Below are positions 1 through 9,683 of a stretch of 40,006 bases of DNA, one piece after another. The notes beneath the pieces were generated by a model that searched no databases, had not been told where the DNA came from, and saw only the letters and a program-made list of their open reading frames with translations. This DNA is from Planococcus salinarum (GTDB lineage Bacteria > Bacillota > Bacilli > Bacillales_A > Planococcaceae): contig NZ_ML660049.1 in assembly GCF_007004625.1 (NCBI RefSeq), forward strand, positions 1 to 40,006, in the 5' to 3' direction. A program made the position numbers and the translations under genes. The number at the start of each line of letters is the position of its first letter. Within the stretch, counting starts at the first letter, position 1.

Positions 1-1
1 C

Positions 2-118
2 ATCAGTGAAGAAGAATTAAACGAAGCACTCCGACTAATCAATAACCGGCCACGAAAATGCTTGAAGTGGCGAACAGCAAACGAAGCATTCATGGACGAA
101 GTGTTGCACTTAATTTGA
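2..118 (+). pseudogene. IS30-family transposase, C-terminal end only (cut by window edge)
   Basis: The open frame enters from the left edge and ends at a TGA at 116-118. It encodes 38 residues, including the stretch NNRPRKCLKWRTANEAF. The motif RPRKCLxWxTxxEAF is characteristic of the end of the DDE domain of IS30-family transposases. Whether the full gene is intact cannot be judged because the rest lies outside the window. I could not assign the terminal inverted repeat in the bases just downstream (119-201). Confidence 0.8.
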
Positions 119-201
119 CAAACTATCATGAGGAAAAATGCGTCAAAACTAACAGGGACCGATTCCACAGGCCATTCTCCTAAGTGATAGCCGCTTGCAA
201 T

Positions 202-636
202 CTAAACTTCTTTTGAGGCAGCTTCTTCCGTCTTATGGAAGCTGTCCAGCAATACATAACCGAATACAACACCCGCCACGGTGGTCATGGTGGAAATCGT
301 GTTTCCGCTTGCCGGTATGAATGCCGGAATCGGAACTGCCACTGATGTGAACGGCAAAAAGGTCATGACTACGACGTACAGCGAAGGCAAGCCGACGGCG
401 AGGAATTTTAACCAATCGAATCCCCGTTTCATCTGCCCGGTCCTTTCCAGTAAAAATTTTGGCAAACGCAGCAGCAGGCCGATTGCCACCGGGAATAATG
501 CAAGAAACAGCTGCGGCCGCAACAGCTCGAAATTCGCTCGGGCTGTTTCGATAATCTGGCCGTGCCATAATGTGCCCAAATAAACAATGTAACCGATAAC
601 CAACGTCCAGATAAAATAATACAGAAATCTTTTCAC
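202..636 (-). CDS. Small multi-pass membrane protein of unknown function
   Basis: A 144-residue protein with about four hydrophobic segments, near residues 3-22, 42-60, 76-97 and 110-130. A short basic stretch (RTGQMKRGFDW) lies between the second and third. The start is a GTG, chosen because GGGAGGG sits a few bases upstream. It follows the NRDE gene on the same strand after about 110 bases. I do not recognise a family, and nothing in the sequence indicates a substrate. The membrane location is a confident inference; the function is not known. Confidence 0.7.
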   Translation of the reverse strand: MKRFLYYFIWTLVIGYIVYLGTLWHGQIIETARANFELLRPQLFLALFPVAIGLLLRLPKFLLERTGQMKRGFDWLKFLAVGLPSLYVVVMTFLPFTSVAVPIPAFIPASGNTISTMTTVAGVVFGYVLLDSFHKTEEAASKEV

Positions 637-747
637 GCAAAGCCCTCCCTGGAAAGATTGAATTGAAATTCATCCTTACAGAGCTATACGGACAACCGCA
701 TGTTAGGTTTCATAATTCTGGAAATCGCTTCTGGTTCAGGGGCACTT

Positions 748-1503
748 TCAAACAGTAAATTGAAAAGACTGCTGGTTGGATAAACCCTCGTTGTCATAGG
801 TCCGTTCCGCGAAAGTGACATTGTCATCATAGTCGACCAGCAGAACTGTCGCTGATCGTGTGCCATATTCCGCAGTCTTGATAAAGATGGGGGACAGGAT
901 GCGTTCAAATTCCAGTCCGACACCGGAAACCGGCAGATGCGGGTCTGGAGCCTGTTCAGAATCGCGTAAGAGTTCGAACAGCTCATCCGGGTCGACTTCA
1001 GGGGCTCTCTTTAAATACTGTTCCATCCGGCTTTTGCCCTTTACCACTTTCGGCCAGGGCGTGTTAAGCAAATGATTGCTCAGACCGTGTGTGCCGGGAG
1101 GAACTTTTACAAGTTCCTGTTGCAGGTTGCTGTAATAATACAGATTATCCAAATCACCGAGCAGCACGTTAAACCCGGTATAGGCCTCCGGATTGAGCGA
1201 TTCGAGAAAATGGTTGGGCGGAGTATCAGCGGCCAAATAATCCCTCACCAACGCTCCCCGGGAAATTTTCCCCTGTTCCGGAAGGGAAGGGTCCCGGAAA
1301 TTGGTCAGTGCAGCAAAGCGACCGGACCGGGTCACCCCAAGCCAGGTGCCCATTTGCTGGAGGTCCCGGCCGGCCAGGATATCAGGGTGGTCTTCCCAAA
1401 AGGACGCTTCGCTGGCAGGACGCCCGTAAAACTCGTCGCGATTGGCAGCGACAACCAGTTTATATTTTGGATGCTGTCTGTATTGAAAAATGATTAAGCA
1501 CAT
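748..1503 (-). CDS. NRDE-family (TANGO2-like) protein
   Basis: A 251-residue protein beginning MCLIIF and carrying AANRDEF, the NRDE motif that names the family, followed by GRDLQQMGTWLGV and FAALTNFRD, which are also typical. The Cys directly after the start Met is the residue expected of an N-terminal-nucleophile fold; that role is known for related folds and is inferred here. The frame stays open 54 codons further upstream, but the Met-Cys start preceded by AAAGGGGA is the correct one. The biochemical activity of the bacterial family is not settled; eukaryotic TANGO2 is linked to lipid and heme handling. Confidence 0.85.
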   Translation of the reverse strand: MCLIIFQYRQHPKYKLVVAANRDEFYGRPASEASFWEDHPDILAGRDLQQMGTWLGVTRSGRFAALTNFRDPSLPEQGKISRGALVRDYLAADTPPNHFLESLNPEAYTGFNVLLGDLDNLYYYSNLQQELVKVPPGTHGLSNHLLNTPWPKVVKGKSRMEQYLKRAPEVDPDELFELLRDSEQAPDPHLPVSGVGLEFERILSPIFIKTAEYGTRSATVLLVDYDDNVTFAERTYDNEGLSNQQSFQFTV

Positions 1504-1700
1504 ATGCGCGGTCCCCTTTTTGCTCCTATTATATAGAAGGAAGCGCGCTGTTGACAGTCCGATGAATTTCGGTGTCATTGTAAACTGAAAAGTGAAGGAG
1601 AAAAATCGGGGCTTTGAAAAAAGGGGATTGAGGTGAATATAACAGCCGATGCTGATAATAGGCAATATTAACTTTTTAATTACCTTTTTTTAGGTATATA

Positions 1701-3476
1701 ATGGCTGTTCACGATAAATTTCTTAATAAGATGACTACAGAATTCTCGCAGGAGATATGGGAGAGTGCAAAAGTGGAGAGCAAAACGCCGTTGGCAGACA
1801 GAGGCATTGGATCGATTACAGCTGAGACTGTCCTGGAAAGCATGACAGACGGTTTTTATCTATTGGATGAATACATGAAATTTGATTACATAAATGAAAT
1901 TGCAGAAAATGCCATTGGCATGAGGCGGTCTGAAATCCTCGGGAAAAGTGTCCGTGAAGTGTTTCCGGATTTGCAGGGGAGCAATCTTGAAAAACAGTAT
2001 CAACGCGTCCTTCAAACGAAAGCCTGTGAAGAGTTTGATGAATATTTGGGGGTTTTTGATGCCTGGTTCCATATTAAGGTGATCCCTCTGAAGCGGGGCG
2101 GCATGGCCATATTTTTTCAGAACATCGATCAGCAGAAAAGGCTCGAGGGTAAACTGACGGATTTTGCATATTCGGATGATCTGACCGGTCTGCCGAACCG
2201 CCGGAAGATGACCGAGATTGCCGTGTCACTTAAGCAGCAGGGAAAGAAGTTTTCATTTTTTTATATAAATCTGGATAATTTGAAATTTATTAATGCCCTC
2301 TATAATTACAGCTCGGGTGACAAAGTGGTCGTCAGTGTTGCCGAAAGGCTGCAGACACTGGCGGACAGCCGCTGCCATATTGGCCGTCTCGGAGGGGACG
2401 AGTTTATCGTGGTCCGCGAATCGGAACCGGCTGAAAGGCTGGATGAGTTTGCCGAAAAGCTTCTCGAAATCTTCCGGGAGCCGTTCGTGCTGGCTGATTT
2501 CCAGACTGCTTATGTATCGGCAAGCATCGGCATTGCCTGTATCCCGTTTGATACAGGCAGGCTGCGGGAACTGGTCGTTTTTGCTGAAACAGCAATGTAC
2601 GAGGCGAAGAAAAACAGAGGTCCTTCGTATTCATTCTACCGTCCGAAAATGAACGTGAACCGGGAGCGGCGGGTATTGATCGAAAAGAGTCTGATGAGCA
2701 GCCTGGAGGGTTCCGGATTCTATTTCACTGTACAGCCACAGATTTCAGGAGGCGGCATCAATCTGTCAGGAATCGAAGTTCTTGCCAGGTGGAACCATCC
2801 GGTGCTGGGGGAGTTGTCGCCGCTCGAATTCATCGAAGTGGCAGAACAATCCGGAACCATTGCCCATTTGACGACCCACCTGCTCCACGGCGTGTTCAGG
2901 ATGATCAAAGACTGGGAGGCGCGTTACGGATGGGATGTCAAGGCAGCGATCAATATGACACCGTCGCTGCTGGCAAATCCGGTATTTTTTGAAGGATTTT
3001 TCAATCTTATGGAGCAGTATGGCATTCGGCCGGGCCTGCTCGAAGTTGAACTGACGGAACATGCGGAAATGGCTTATTCGGAGACAACGATGCGGAATTT
3101 GGAATTGTGCAGGGAAAAAGGGATTTCCATTGCCATCGATGACTTTGGCACAGGCTTCTCGATGATTTCCTACCTGACTCAATTCCCGATAAATAAAATC
3201 AAAATTGACCGGTATTTCATCAGAAAAATCGGAGAAGATGCGAAGTCCGAAGCGATCCTCAAATCCTTGATCCAACTCGCGCAGAGCATCCAATGCGAGC
3301 TATTGGCGGAAGGGGTAGAAAGACCCGAGGAAGTAGAGTTTCTCAAAAAACATTCCTGTACGGTTTTTCAAGGCTATTATTATGATAAACCCTTGAGGGT
3401 AGAGGGTTTTGAAACGAAATACCTGCAGCATGAGCTATTTGGCGGCAAAAAAAATATTCAAATTCCGTGGGACTAA
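1701..3476 (+). CDS. PAS-GGDEF-EAL cyclic-di-GMP signalling protein
   Basis: A 591-residue protein without membrane segments. A PAS domain (about residues 40-150) is followed by a GGDEF domain (about 155-315) with an intact RLGGDEF motif, and an EAL domain (about 335-580). The EAL domain keeps EVLAR in place of EALLR, NMT, ELTEHA, IDDFGTG, KIDR and AEGVE, so phosphodiesterase activity is expected. The GGDEF domain has no RxxD inhibitory site before its motif. Both synthesis and breakdown of c-di-GMP are therefore possible. The start is uncertain: ATG at 1701 has only a weak AGGT before it and overlaps a TATAAT, while an in-frame GTG at 1773 follows GGGAGAG at good spacing and still keeps the PAS domain. 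Confidence 0.92.
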   Translation: MAVHDKFLNKMTTEFSQEIWESAKVESKTPLADRGIGSITAETVLESMTDGFYLLDEYMKFDYINEIAENAIGMRRSEILGKSVREVFPDLQGSNLEKQYQRVLQTKACEEFDEYLGVFDAWFHIKVIPLKRGGMAIFFQNIDQQKRLEGKLTDFAYSDDLTGLPNRRKMTEIAVSLKQQGKKFSFFYINLDNLKFINALYNYSSGDKVVVSVAERLQTLADSRCHIGRLGGDEFIVVRESEPAERLDEFAEKLLEIFREPFVLADFQTAYVSASIGIACIPFDTGRLRELVVFAETAMYEAKKNRGPSYSFYRPKMNVNRERRVLIEKSLMSSLEGSGFYFTVQPQISGGGINLSGIEVLARWNHPVLGELSPLEFIEVAEQSGTIAHLTTHLLHGVFRMIKDWEARYGWDVKAAINMTPSLLANPVFFEGFFNLMEQYGIRPGLLEVELTEHAEMAYSETTMRNLELCREKGISIAIDDFGTGFSMISYLTQFPINKIKIDRYFIRKIGEDAKSEAILKSLIQLAQSIQCELLAEGVERPEEVEFLKKHSCTVFQGYYYDKPLRVEGFETKYLQHELFGGKKNIQIPWD

Positions 3477-3569
3477 AGGTTTATTTTATTTTAGAACCTG
3501 TTAAACTGTATAAGAATAATAAAACATAAACCGTGAATAGAGAGAAGCAGGGGCAAGGGGGTCAGTTAT

Positions 3570-5237
3570 ATGGTTCAGGGGATTGCGGCATTATCTTTTG
3601 AAAAGGCGTTAATGGATGGGGTTCAGGAAATGGTCTTTATTGTCCGCGTGGCAAACGGCGAATTCTTTTATGAATTCCTCAACCAGGCGGCAATGCAGAG
3701 AACGGAAATGGATGAGTCGGCAATCGGGAAGACGTTTGTTGAAACGCGATCCCCGGAACTGGCGGACCTGGTTTGTTCCCAATACCAAAAAGCGCTGGCT
3801 GCAAACAGCATTGTTGTTTATGAGGACAGCTACATTGATCCGGAAGGAAATTTGCGCTATTCGAAAACCCGTCTCACTCCGATGCTGGATGAAGGGGGCG
3901 TTTGCACCCATATCTTCAGTATCGTCCAGGACATCACCAATGAAGTGGAAGCCAAACAGGAGAGCATGGAAGCATGGAAAAGCCTTGAAGAGAGCCGCTC
4001 CTTTTACCATTCCCTATTCGAACAGAATGCAGATGCAATTCTCATACTCGACCTGAAAGGCGAAATCAGGGGGGCGAACCCGGGAGTGCGCAGGCTCAGC
4101 GAGATTCCGAGAGATGAATTGAGCGGCCGGCGCGTGCTCGATTTTGTAGTCCCGGAGGACCGCAGAAAAACACTGAATAATTTCCGCAAGGCGAAAAATG
4201 GCATCTACACGAATTTCCGTATCACAATCAATCAGGAAAACAACTCGAGGCTCGGGGTTCTTGTAAAATTCATCCCCATTAAAATACGGGAAGTGACCAC
4301 CGGGTTTTATCTGATCATAAAAGATATGCGCGAACTGGACCAGATGGTCGAACTGTATATCGAAAGTGAAAAGAACTTCCGTGTGATTGCGGAAAATGCC
4401 AACGATGTCATCATTCTGATCAATCACCGAAAAGAATATCTGTATATTTCCCCCTCTCTGGAAGTTATTTTCGGCTATTCCCCTGAAGAATATAAAGAGA
4501 AAGAAGCTTTTCATAATATTCACCCCGAAGATTGTGAAGAGCTTTACAAAACATTAAGTAAATCCATTAAAAACGGTGATATTTGCAAACTGCGGGTCCG
4601 TGTCGGCCATAAAAATGGTGAATGGATCTGGTCGGAATTGTATGGCACCCCGGTTTTTGATGAAGATCGGTGCTACAGCCATATGGTCATGATTGTCCGC
4701 GATATTTCCCTGCAGAAGAGTTATGAAACAAAACTGGAGTATCTGGCTTATCACGATCCGTTGACCGGTCTGCCGAATCGCCGCTTTTTCCAGGAATCCC
4801 TGGAAGCCGCCTTAACGGACTATCACAGCACCGGCAACAATTTCGCCGTCCTGCTGCTGGATATCGACAAATTCAAAGGAATCAATGATAAATGGGGACA
4901 CGAAACAGGCGATGCAGTCATCCGGGAATTCGGCAAGCGGCTGAAGGCCGGGACATATAAAGGAGATCTGGCTGCCCGGCTTGGCGGAGATGAATTCATC
5001 ATTTTGCTGCCGGGCATCAATTCACCGGCATCAGCGATGGTGGTAGTGGAGAGGATCAGGCGGGCGATGATGCTGCCCTGGGAATTGGATGATGCGATTC
5101 TGGCAGTATCCACCAGCATCGGCATGACGATGCCGGACCGGGAGTCCACGTTATCCTCGATTCTGAAAAAAGCCGACAAAGCGATGTATGAAGAAAAAAA
5201 TCTTAAGAACCGCAATTTTGAAAAAGACCGTTTGTAA
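3570..5237 (+). CDS. PAS(x3)-GGDEF diguanylate cyclase
   Basis: A 555-residue soluble protein. Three PAS domains lie near residues 10-130, 145-255 and 270-390, the last with a PAC-like tail (GEWIWSELYGTPVFDED). A GGDEF domain (about 395-550) has the start motif YLAYHDPLTGLPNRRFF and an intact RLGGDEF motif. The position of the RxxD product-inhibition site reads YKGD, so feedback inhibition may be weak. There is no EAL domain. It lies 93 bases after the PAS-GGDEF-EAL gene on the same strand, and AAGGGGG lies upstream of its ATG. It is expected to make c-di-GMP in response to a cytoplasmic ligand or redox signal read by the PAS domains. Confidence 0.92.
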   Translation: MVQGIAALSFEKALMDGVQEMVFIVRVANGEFFYEFLNQAAMQRTEMDESAIGKTFVETRSPELADLVCSQYQKALAANSIVVYEDSYIDPEGNLRYSKTRLTPMLDEGGVCTHIFSIVQDITNEVEAKQESMEAWKSLEESRSFYHSLFEQNADAILILDLKGEIRGANPGVRRLSEIPRDELSGRRVLDFVVPEDRRKTLNNFRKAKNGIYTNFRITINQENNSRLGVLVKFIPIKIREVTTGFYLIIKDMRELDQMVELYIESEKNFRVIAENANDVIILINHRKEYLYISPSLEVIFGYSPEEYKEKEAFHNIHPEDCEELYKTLSKSIKNGDICKLRVRVGHKNGEWIWSELYGTPVFDEDRCYSHMVMIVRDISLQKSYETKLEYLAYHDPLTGLPNRRFFQESLEAALTDYHSTGNNFAVLLLDIDKFKGINDKWGHETGDAVIREFGKRLKAGTYKGDLAARLGGDEFIILLPGINSPASAMVVVERIRRAMMLPWELDDAILAVSTSIGMTMPDRESTLSSILKKADKAMYEEKNLKNRNFEKDRL

Positions 5238-5533
5238 GGCTGCGCCTTCCTGCGGTTTATTTTTTTGCGATAAAATAAAATGAAGAAAATAGGATAAAAG
5301 TGTTATTTGAATTTTCAGAAATAAAAATATTCACTTTTTATGTGCTTAATGGTATGATGTGTATAATTGCTGGACCCACATATTATGAAAAAAATGTAAA
5401 ATAAAATCTTTTTTTAAAAAAATATTACTATTCAAAAATTGTGGATGCATCAAAATAGTAATTTCCGCAATAACCGGTGATAGAAAATCAGCTTTCTATT
5501 CTATCTTCTGAAATTGAAATTGAGGTGAAAGGA
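5238..5533 (+). other. AT-rich spacer ahead of the hybrid kinase, with a possible CodY-type box
   Basis: This 296-base AT-rich spacer holds no gene. AATTTTCAGAAATAA at 5310-5324 matches the CodY box AATTTTCWGAAAATT at 12 of 15 positions. A TATAAT at 5362-5367 could be a -10 element, but no good -35 is seen at 16-18 bases. Just after the previous stop, AAGGC-TGC-GCCTT (about 5236-5248) followed by a T-rich tract could be a weak terminator. All three readings are tentative. Confidence 0.3.
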
Positions 5534-8500
5534 ATGAAGGCTTTTTTGTTGAAATATAAGCCTGTCCTGAATATCGCATCAACAATTTTGATTATTTTCA
5601 TTTTTTTCAACACGGAAGGAAATACAGAATACGATCCGGTAGAAGGGATCAACTTACAAGAATCAGAAGGGGAATATAAAATAGGCAGTAAAGTTTCGGT
5701 GCTTAACGATAATGCAGGGGAATATAAAGTAGAGGAAGTAGCCAGTCTGCCTTTAAACTGGAGTTTTATGCCGGTATCACAGGATGTCATTAATATCGGT
5801 TTTTTTGATCAAAATATCTGGGTTAAATTTCTTGTCGACAGTAGAAACAGCAATAATAATTGGCTTCTGGTGTTGCCGCATAATTCGGTAAGGTCTGCTG
5901 TCTTCTACTCTCCACTCGCTTCAGGAGGATTTACAGAAACGGTCTATCGGTCACAAGAATCGCCTGACAATCAAAATTTCTTAATTAATGATATTGTTTT
6001 TGATCTGGAAACGGAAAATGTAACTTCCGATACGTTTTATTTAAAAGTGGAGGCAAATGGCCCGCTCCAGCTTCCATTAAGTATATGGGATCAAACCTCT
6101 TACGAAAATTCAGTCCGGGCATCTTTGATCAGCCTGGGAATTTTTATAAGTATGGTAATTTTCATTGCTGTCTATTATTTATATCATTTTTATAAAAGGA
6201 AGCAAAAAGTTTATTTATATCTACTTCTTTTTATTCTATCGGTATTAACTACAATAAATTTAATGTCAAATTACAGCATCCTGAATCTGTTCCCGCCACT
6301 TGCACCCGCGGGCAGCAATGTAATGCTGCTGACACTCGGATTAAGCATTATATTTGCAATGCTCTACACCGGCTCCATTTTGGGAAAAGCGAATAAGGAG
6401 TCGAAAGCAAGGAGAATTTTCAAATATACTTTTACCGCAACTGTTCTTTTTGCCATTTTTCAGTTTATATCCTTCACCTTTGCAAGTGTTTCCTTATATT
6501 TAATCGCCCTGGTTACCTTGATAAACATATTATTGGTGACTGTCACCAGCAGAAAGAGTGAATATCAATTTATCAAATTCCATATATCTTCAATGGTTCT
6601 ATTGCTGGTAAGTCTTATCTTGTATGGAATGTTGTATCTGGCTTGGATTCCGCTGACTGAATATTATGAAACATTATTTTCGCTGACTGCAATTGTCGGA
6701 GTATTGTTTTCAGCGTTGGCTCTTGCTGCTAAAGAAAGAAAAAAAGCAAAAGATATGGAAAATTGGGAAAAGAAAACGCTGCAGCGGCTGCAACTTGAAG
6801 TTGAATCCCTGAAACAAGCTGATGCCAATAAGAATGAATTATTGGACGTTACAGCGCACAGTCTGCGAACCCCTTTATACGGGATGATTGGAATAGCTGA
6901 ATCCCTCAAGGAAGAAAGCAATACCCGGCTGAATGCTGTTCAATCAAAGCAATTGAATCTTATTATTGACCATGGAAAAAAATTAGCTCAAAAAATCAAT
7001 GATATTAAAGATTTTTCAAGAATCAAACAGAACATTTTTAATATCCATGTAGAACCTGTAAGCATCAATCAGTTGGTTGAAGAGGTACTGGAAGTATGCA
7101 GGCCCTTGCTTAAAGATGAAAATATCCGTCTTTACGGAACGCTGTCCCAAAATTTGCCGCAGGCGGTTGCAGATCCATACCGATTACAACAAATTCTCTA
7201 TAACTTAATTGACAACGCCATGAAGCAAACGGATGAGGGAGAGATAGTGGTTTCCACTAAAAAAACAGAAAATCAAATTATTGTCACCGTGAGGGATACT
7301 GGACATGGAATTGAACCGGAAAGGATCAAGAATCTTTTCGAACCGCACCAAAACGGGGAAGGCAAAACTCTTGGGATAGGCCTACATATCAGCAAGCGGC
7401 TGATCGAACTTCACGGTGGGTGGTTAAAAGCGGAGTCGGCAAAGGGGGAAGGTACAACTTTCACCTTTACGGTGCCTGCCCACATTGAAGAGAAGGAGGA
7501 TAGTCATGCAGACGATAACTCCTTTATAGAAGAAAGCAGTGTAGAAGAATTACCAGAGTCTCCGTCATTAAATTTGAGGAGCGGTAAGAGAGTCCATGTA
7601 CTTGTGGTGGAAAAAGAACCTATAGACCGCAGTATATTGATCACGCAGCTTCAAAAGAAAGATTATATCGTATCAGGAACGGGAACTGGATTGGAAGCAT
7701 TAAAAACGTTGGAGACGCAACAAGTTGATATAGTCATTCTGGGTGGAACATTGAACGATATGGATGGCAATGAACTGTGCAAAAGAATTCGCAAGAAATT
7801 CATATTGACTGAAGTGCCAATTCTCATGCTGTCCACAAAAATGGGGTTGCAAGAAAAAATGGACGCTTTTGTATCCGGAGCAAACGATTATCTGATAAAG
7901 CCATGTGACAAAGAAGAGTTTTTGCTGCGTGTCGACAGTTTGGCCAACCTGAAAACCATGACACAGGAAATTACAAATATGAATTACGTATTAGAACGCA
8001 ATGTTAAAGAAAAAACAATGGCATTGGAAATCACCAATATGAACCTGGTTACCGTAAATGATGAAATTCAGGAAATTGAAAAATCCAGAAACGAAATGCT
8101 TTCTTCCATTTCTCATGAATTAGGTACACCAATTACATTAATTCATAGTTATATCCAGGCGGTGAAAGAAAGCCTGATCGATGAAAAAAATCCCCGTTAT
8201 CTGGATATGATCCATAAAAAACTCTTGTTATTGGAGAGGTTGACCGAGGATTTGGTGGAACTTGGAAAATACAAATCCGGAAATATGACTTTGCGTTTTG
8301 AAAGTATGGATATTGATGAATGGCTGCAAAGGTTAATCAAGGAGATGGAAGCAGACATTTCCCAAAGTGGCAGAATTTTTGAATATTCCGTCTCGAGAGA
8401 ACAAGTTGCGGATACAGAAAATTATCACGTTTTAATCGATATTGACCGCATGGATCAGGTGTTCTCGAACATTCTGTGGAATGCAGTCAAAAACACATCT

Positions 8501-8815
8501 GCTGTGGACGGAAAGATAACTGTTTCAACTGAAATCTGCATCCATCCCATAGACAATGAGGAGGATGATTCCGAACAACCCCACGGAGAAGTGACCATCA
8601 CTATTTCCGATACTGGTTATGGGATACCCGAAGAAGTATTGCCACATATTTTTGATCGATTCTTTAAGGTTGATAATGAATCCGATAAAAAAGGCAGTGG
8701 GCTTGGTTTAGCGATAGCGCAGGAAATTGTTCAGTCCCATAAGGGGGAAATTTGGGCAGAAAGTGAAGTAGGGGTCGGCAGTTCGTTTTTTATAGCTCTG
8801 CCTTTGTATAAATGA
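5534..8815 (+). CDS. 7TMR-DISM hybrid sensor kinase: kinase - degenerate receiver - kinase
   Basis: A 1093-residue membrane kinase. After one N-terminal membrane segment come an extracytoplasmic 7TMR-DISMED2-like domain (about 50-180), seven membrane helices (about 195-395), a short coiled coil, a first HisKA/HATPase pair (H442 in AHSLRTPL; N box; DTGHGI; GIGL), a receiver-like domain (about 685-805), a second HisKA (H861 in SHELGTP) and a second HATPase (DTGYGIP, GSGLGLA). The receiver lacks the phosphoacceptor Asp: the site reads VILGGTLNDMDG, placing Gly at residue 737, and its acidic pocket reads VVEKEP. The first H box has HS in place of the usual HE. The start at 5534 is chosen because GAGGTG lies 8-9 bases before it. 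It is followed at once by its probable partner regulator. The signal is unknown; DISMED2 domains are thought to bind carbohydrate-like ligands. Confidence 0.88.
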   Translation: MKAFLLKYKPVLNIASTILIIFIFFNTEGNTEYDPVEGINLQESEGEYKIGSKVSVLNDNAGEYKVEEVASLPLNWSFMPVSQDVINIGFFDQNIWVKFLVDSRNSNNNWLLVLPHNSVRSAVFYSPLASGGFTETVYRSQESPDNQNFLINDIVFDLETENVTSDTFYLKVEANGPLQLPLSIWDQTSYENSVRASLISLGIFISMVIFIAVYYLYHFYKRKQKVYLYLLLFILSVLTTINLMSNYSILNLFPPLAPAGSNVMLLTLGLSIIFAMLYTGSILGKANKESKARRIFKYTFTATVLFAIFQFISFTFASVSLYLIALVTLINILLVTVTSRKSEYQFIKFHISSMVLLLVSLILYGMLYLAWIPLTEYYETLFSLTAIVGVLFSALALAAKERKKAKDMENWEKKTLQRLQLEVESLKQADANKNELLDVTAHSLRTPLYGMIGIAESLKEESNTRLNAVQSKQLNLIIDHGKKLAQKINDIKDFSRIKQNIFNIHVEPVSINQLVEEVLEVCRPLLKDENIRLYGTLSQNLPQAVADPYRLQQILYNLIDNAMKQTDEGEIVVSTKKTENQIIVTVRDTGHGIEPERIKNLFEPHQNGEGKTLGIGLHISKRLIELHGGWLKAESAKGEGTTFTFTVPAHIEEKEDSHADDNSFIEESSVEELPESPSLNLRSGKRVHVLVVEKEPIDRSILITQLQKKDYIVSGTGTGLEALKTLETQQVDIVILGGTLNDMDGNELCKRIRKKFILTEVPILMLSTKMGLQEKMDAFVSGANDYLIKPCDKEEFLLRVDSLANLKTMTQEITNMNYVLERNVKEKTMALEITNMNLVTVNDEIQEIEKSRNEMLSSISHELGTPITLIHSYIQAVKESLIDEKNPRYLDMIHKKLLLLERLTEDLVELGKYKSGNMTLRFESMDIDEWLQRLIKEMEADISQSGRIFEYSVSREQVADTENYHVLIDIDRMDQVFSNILWNAVKNTSAVDGKITVSTEICIHPIDNEEDDSEQPHGEVTITISDTGYGIPEEVLPHIFDRFFKVDNESDKKGSGLGLAIAQEIVQSHKGEIWAESEVGVGSSFFIALPLYK

Positions 8816-8837
8816 CTGATTCCAAGGAGGAGATAAT

Positions 8838-9533
8838 ATGAACGGAGCTACTATACTGGTTGTTGAAGATGAAGAAGGCATTCGCGAGCTGATCCATCTG
8901 TACCTTGTAAAGAAAGGTTATAATGTCATCGACGCTGAGGATGGCTTTGCAGCAATGGACTTAGTAGCAAAGGAAAAAGTGGATTTGATCCTGTTGGATA
9001 TAGAAATGCCGGGAATCAGCGGACTGAAAACATGTGAGCGCATTCGTCAGCTTGCCAAGACACCAATCCTGTTCGTAAGTTATCTGAAGGATATGAATCA
9101 TAAAATTGAAGGATTGGAAGCGGGGGCTGATGATTATATTACCAAACCTTTTGACTTTAAGGAGTTAGAGGCCAGAATTCGTGCGATTTTACGAAGAAAT
9201 GGATGGAAGATGAATGAAGGGAAGAGTCTGGAAGTTCTGAAAATCGATGATTTGCATATACACCTGGACGAACGGGAGCTGTATATCGAAGGAAAGCAAG
9301 TTAAACTTTTTCATAAAGAATTTCAACTCCTGTTACTGTTGGCTCAAAATCCGAACAGGGTATGGACAGCTGAACAACTGTACGACAGAGTATGGGGATA
9401 TTATTCTGAAGGTGAGATACAGACCGTCAAAGTCCATATCAGCAACTTAAGAAAAAAGGTCGAGAAAGATCCGGCAAAACCCATATATATCCAGACGGTG
9501 AGAGGTTTTGGCTACAAATTCGCAAAACAATAA
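8838..9533 (+). CDS. OmpR/PhoB-family response regulator
   Basis: A 231-residue two-domain regulator. The receiver (1-120) has the acidic pair E10/D11, the phosphoacceptor D54 in LLDIEMPG, and the conserved Lys in ITKPFDF. The C-terminal winged-helix domain (about 130-230) ends with the usual VWGYYSEGEIQTVKVHISNLRKKVE and TVRGFGYKF. An AAGGAGGAG site lies directly upstream of the ATG, 22 bases after the stop of the giant kinase, so the two form an operon and this is the probable phosphorylation target. Because the receiver inside the kinase is degenerate, this protein is the only complete receiver in the pair. Target genes cannot be named from the sequence. Confidence 0.95.
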   Translation: MNGATILVVEDEEGIRELIHLYLVKKGYNVIDAEDGFAAMDLVAKEKVDLILLDIEMPGISGLKTCERIRQLAKTPILFVSYLKDMNHKIEGLEAGADDYITKPFDFKELEARIRAILRRNGWKMNEGKSLEVLKIDDLHIHLDERELYIEGKQVKLFHKEFQLLLLLAQNPNRVWTAEQLYDRVWGYYSEGEIQTVKVHISNLRKKVEKDPAKPIYIQTVRGFGYKFAKQ

Positions 9534-9683
9534 GCACCTGGCATTGGTAATCGCAGGGTTCTGTTTTGAAATTATGAATTTTTGCAACTTACAGATCAAT
9601 TGTACTTTTTCATCCGGTCTCCCACGCCCCTTTTGCGGATGGTATTATTAAGAAAGTAAATGTTATGCTTGGGAGATTTTGCT

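Noticed and set aside
119-201. Terminal inverted repeat of the IS30-type element
   Set aside because: Only one end is in the window, so an inverted repeat cannot be shown.
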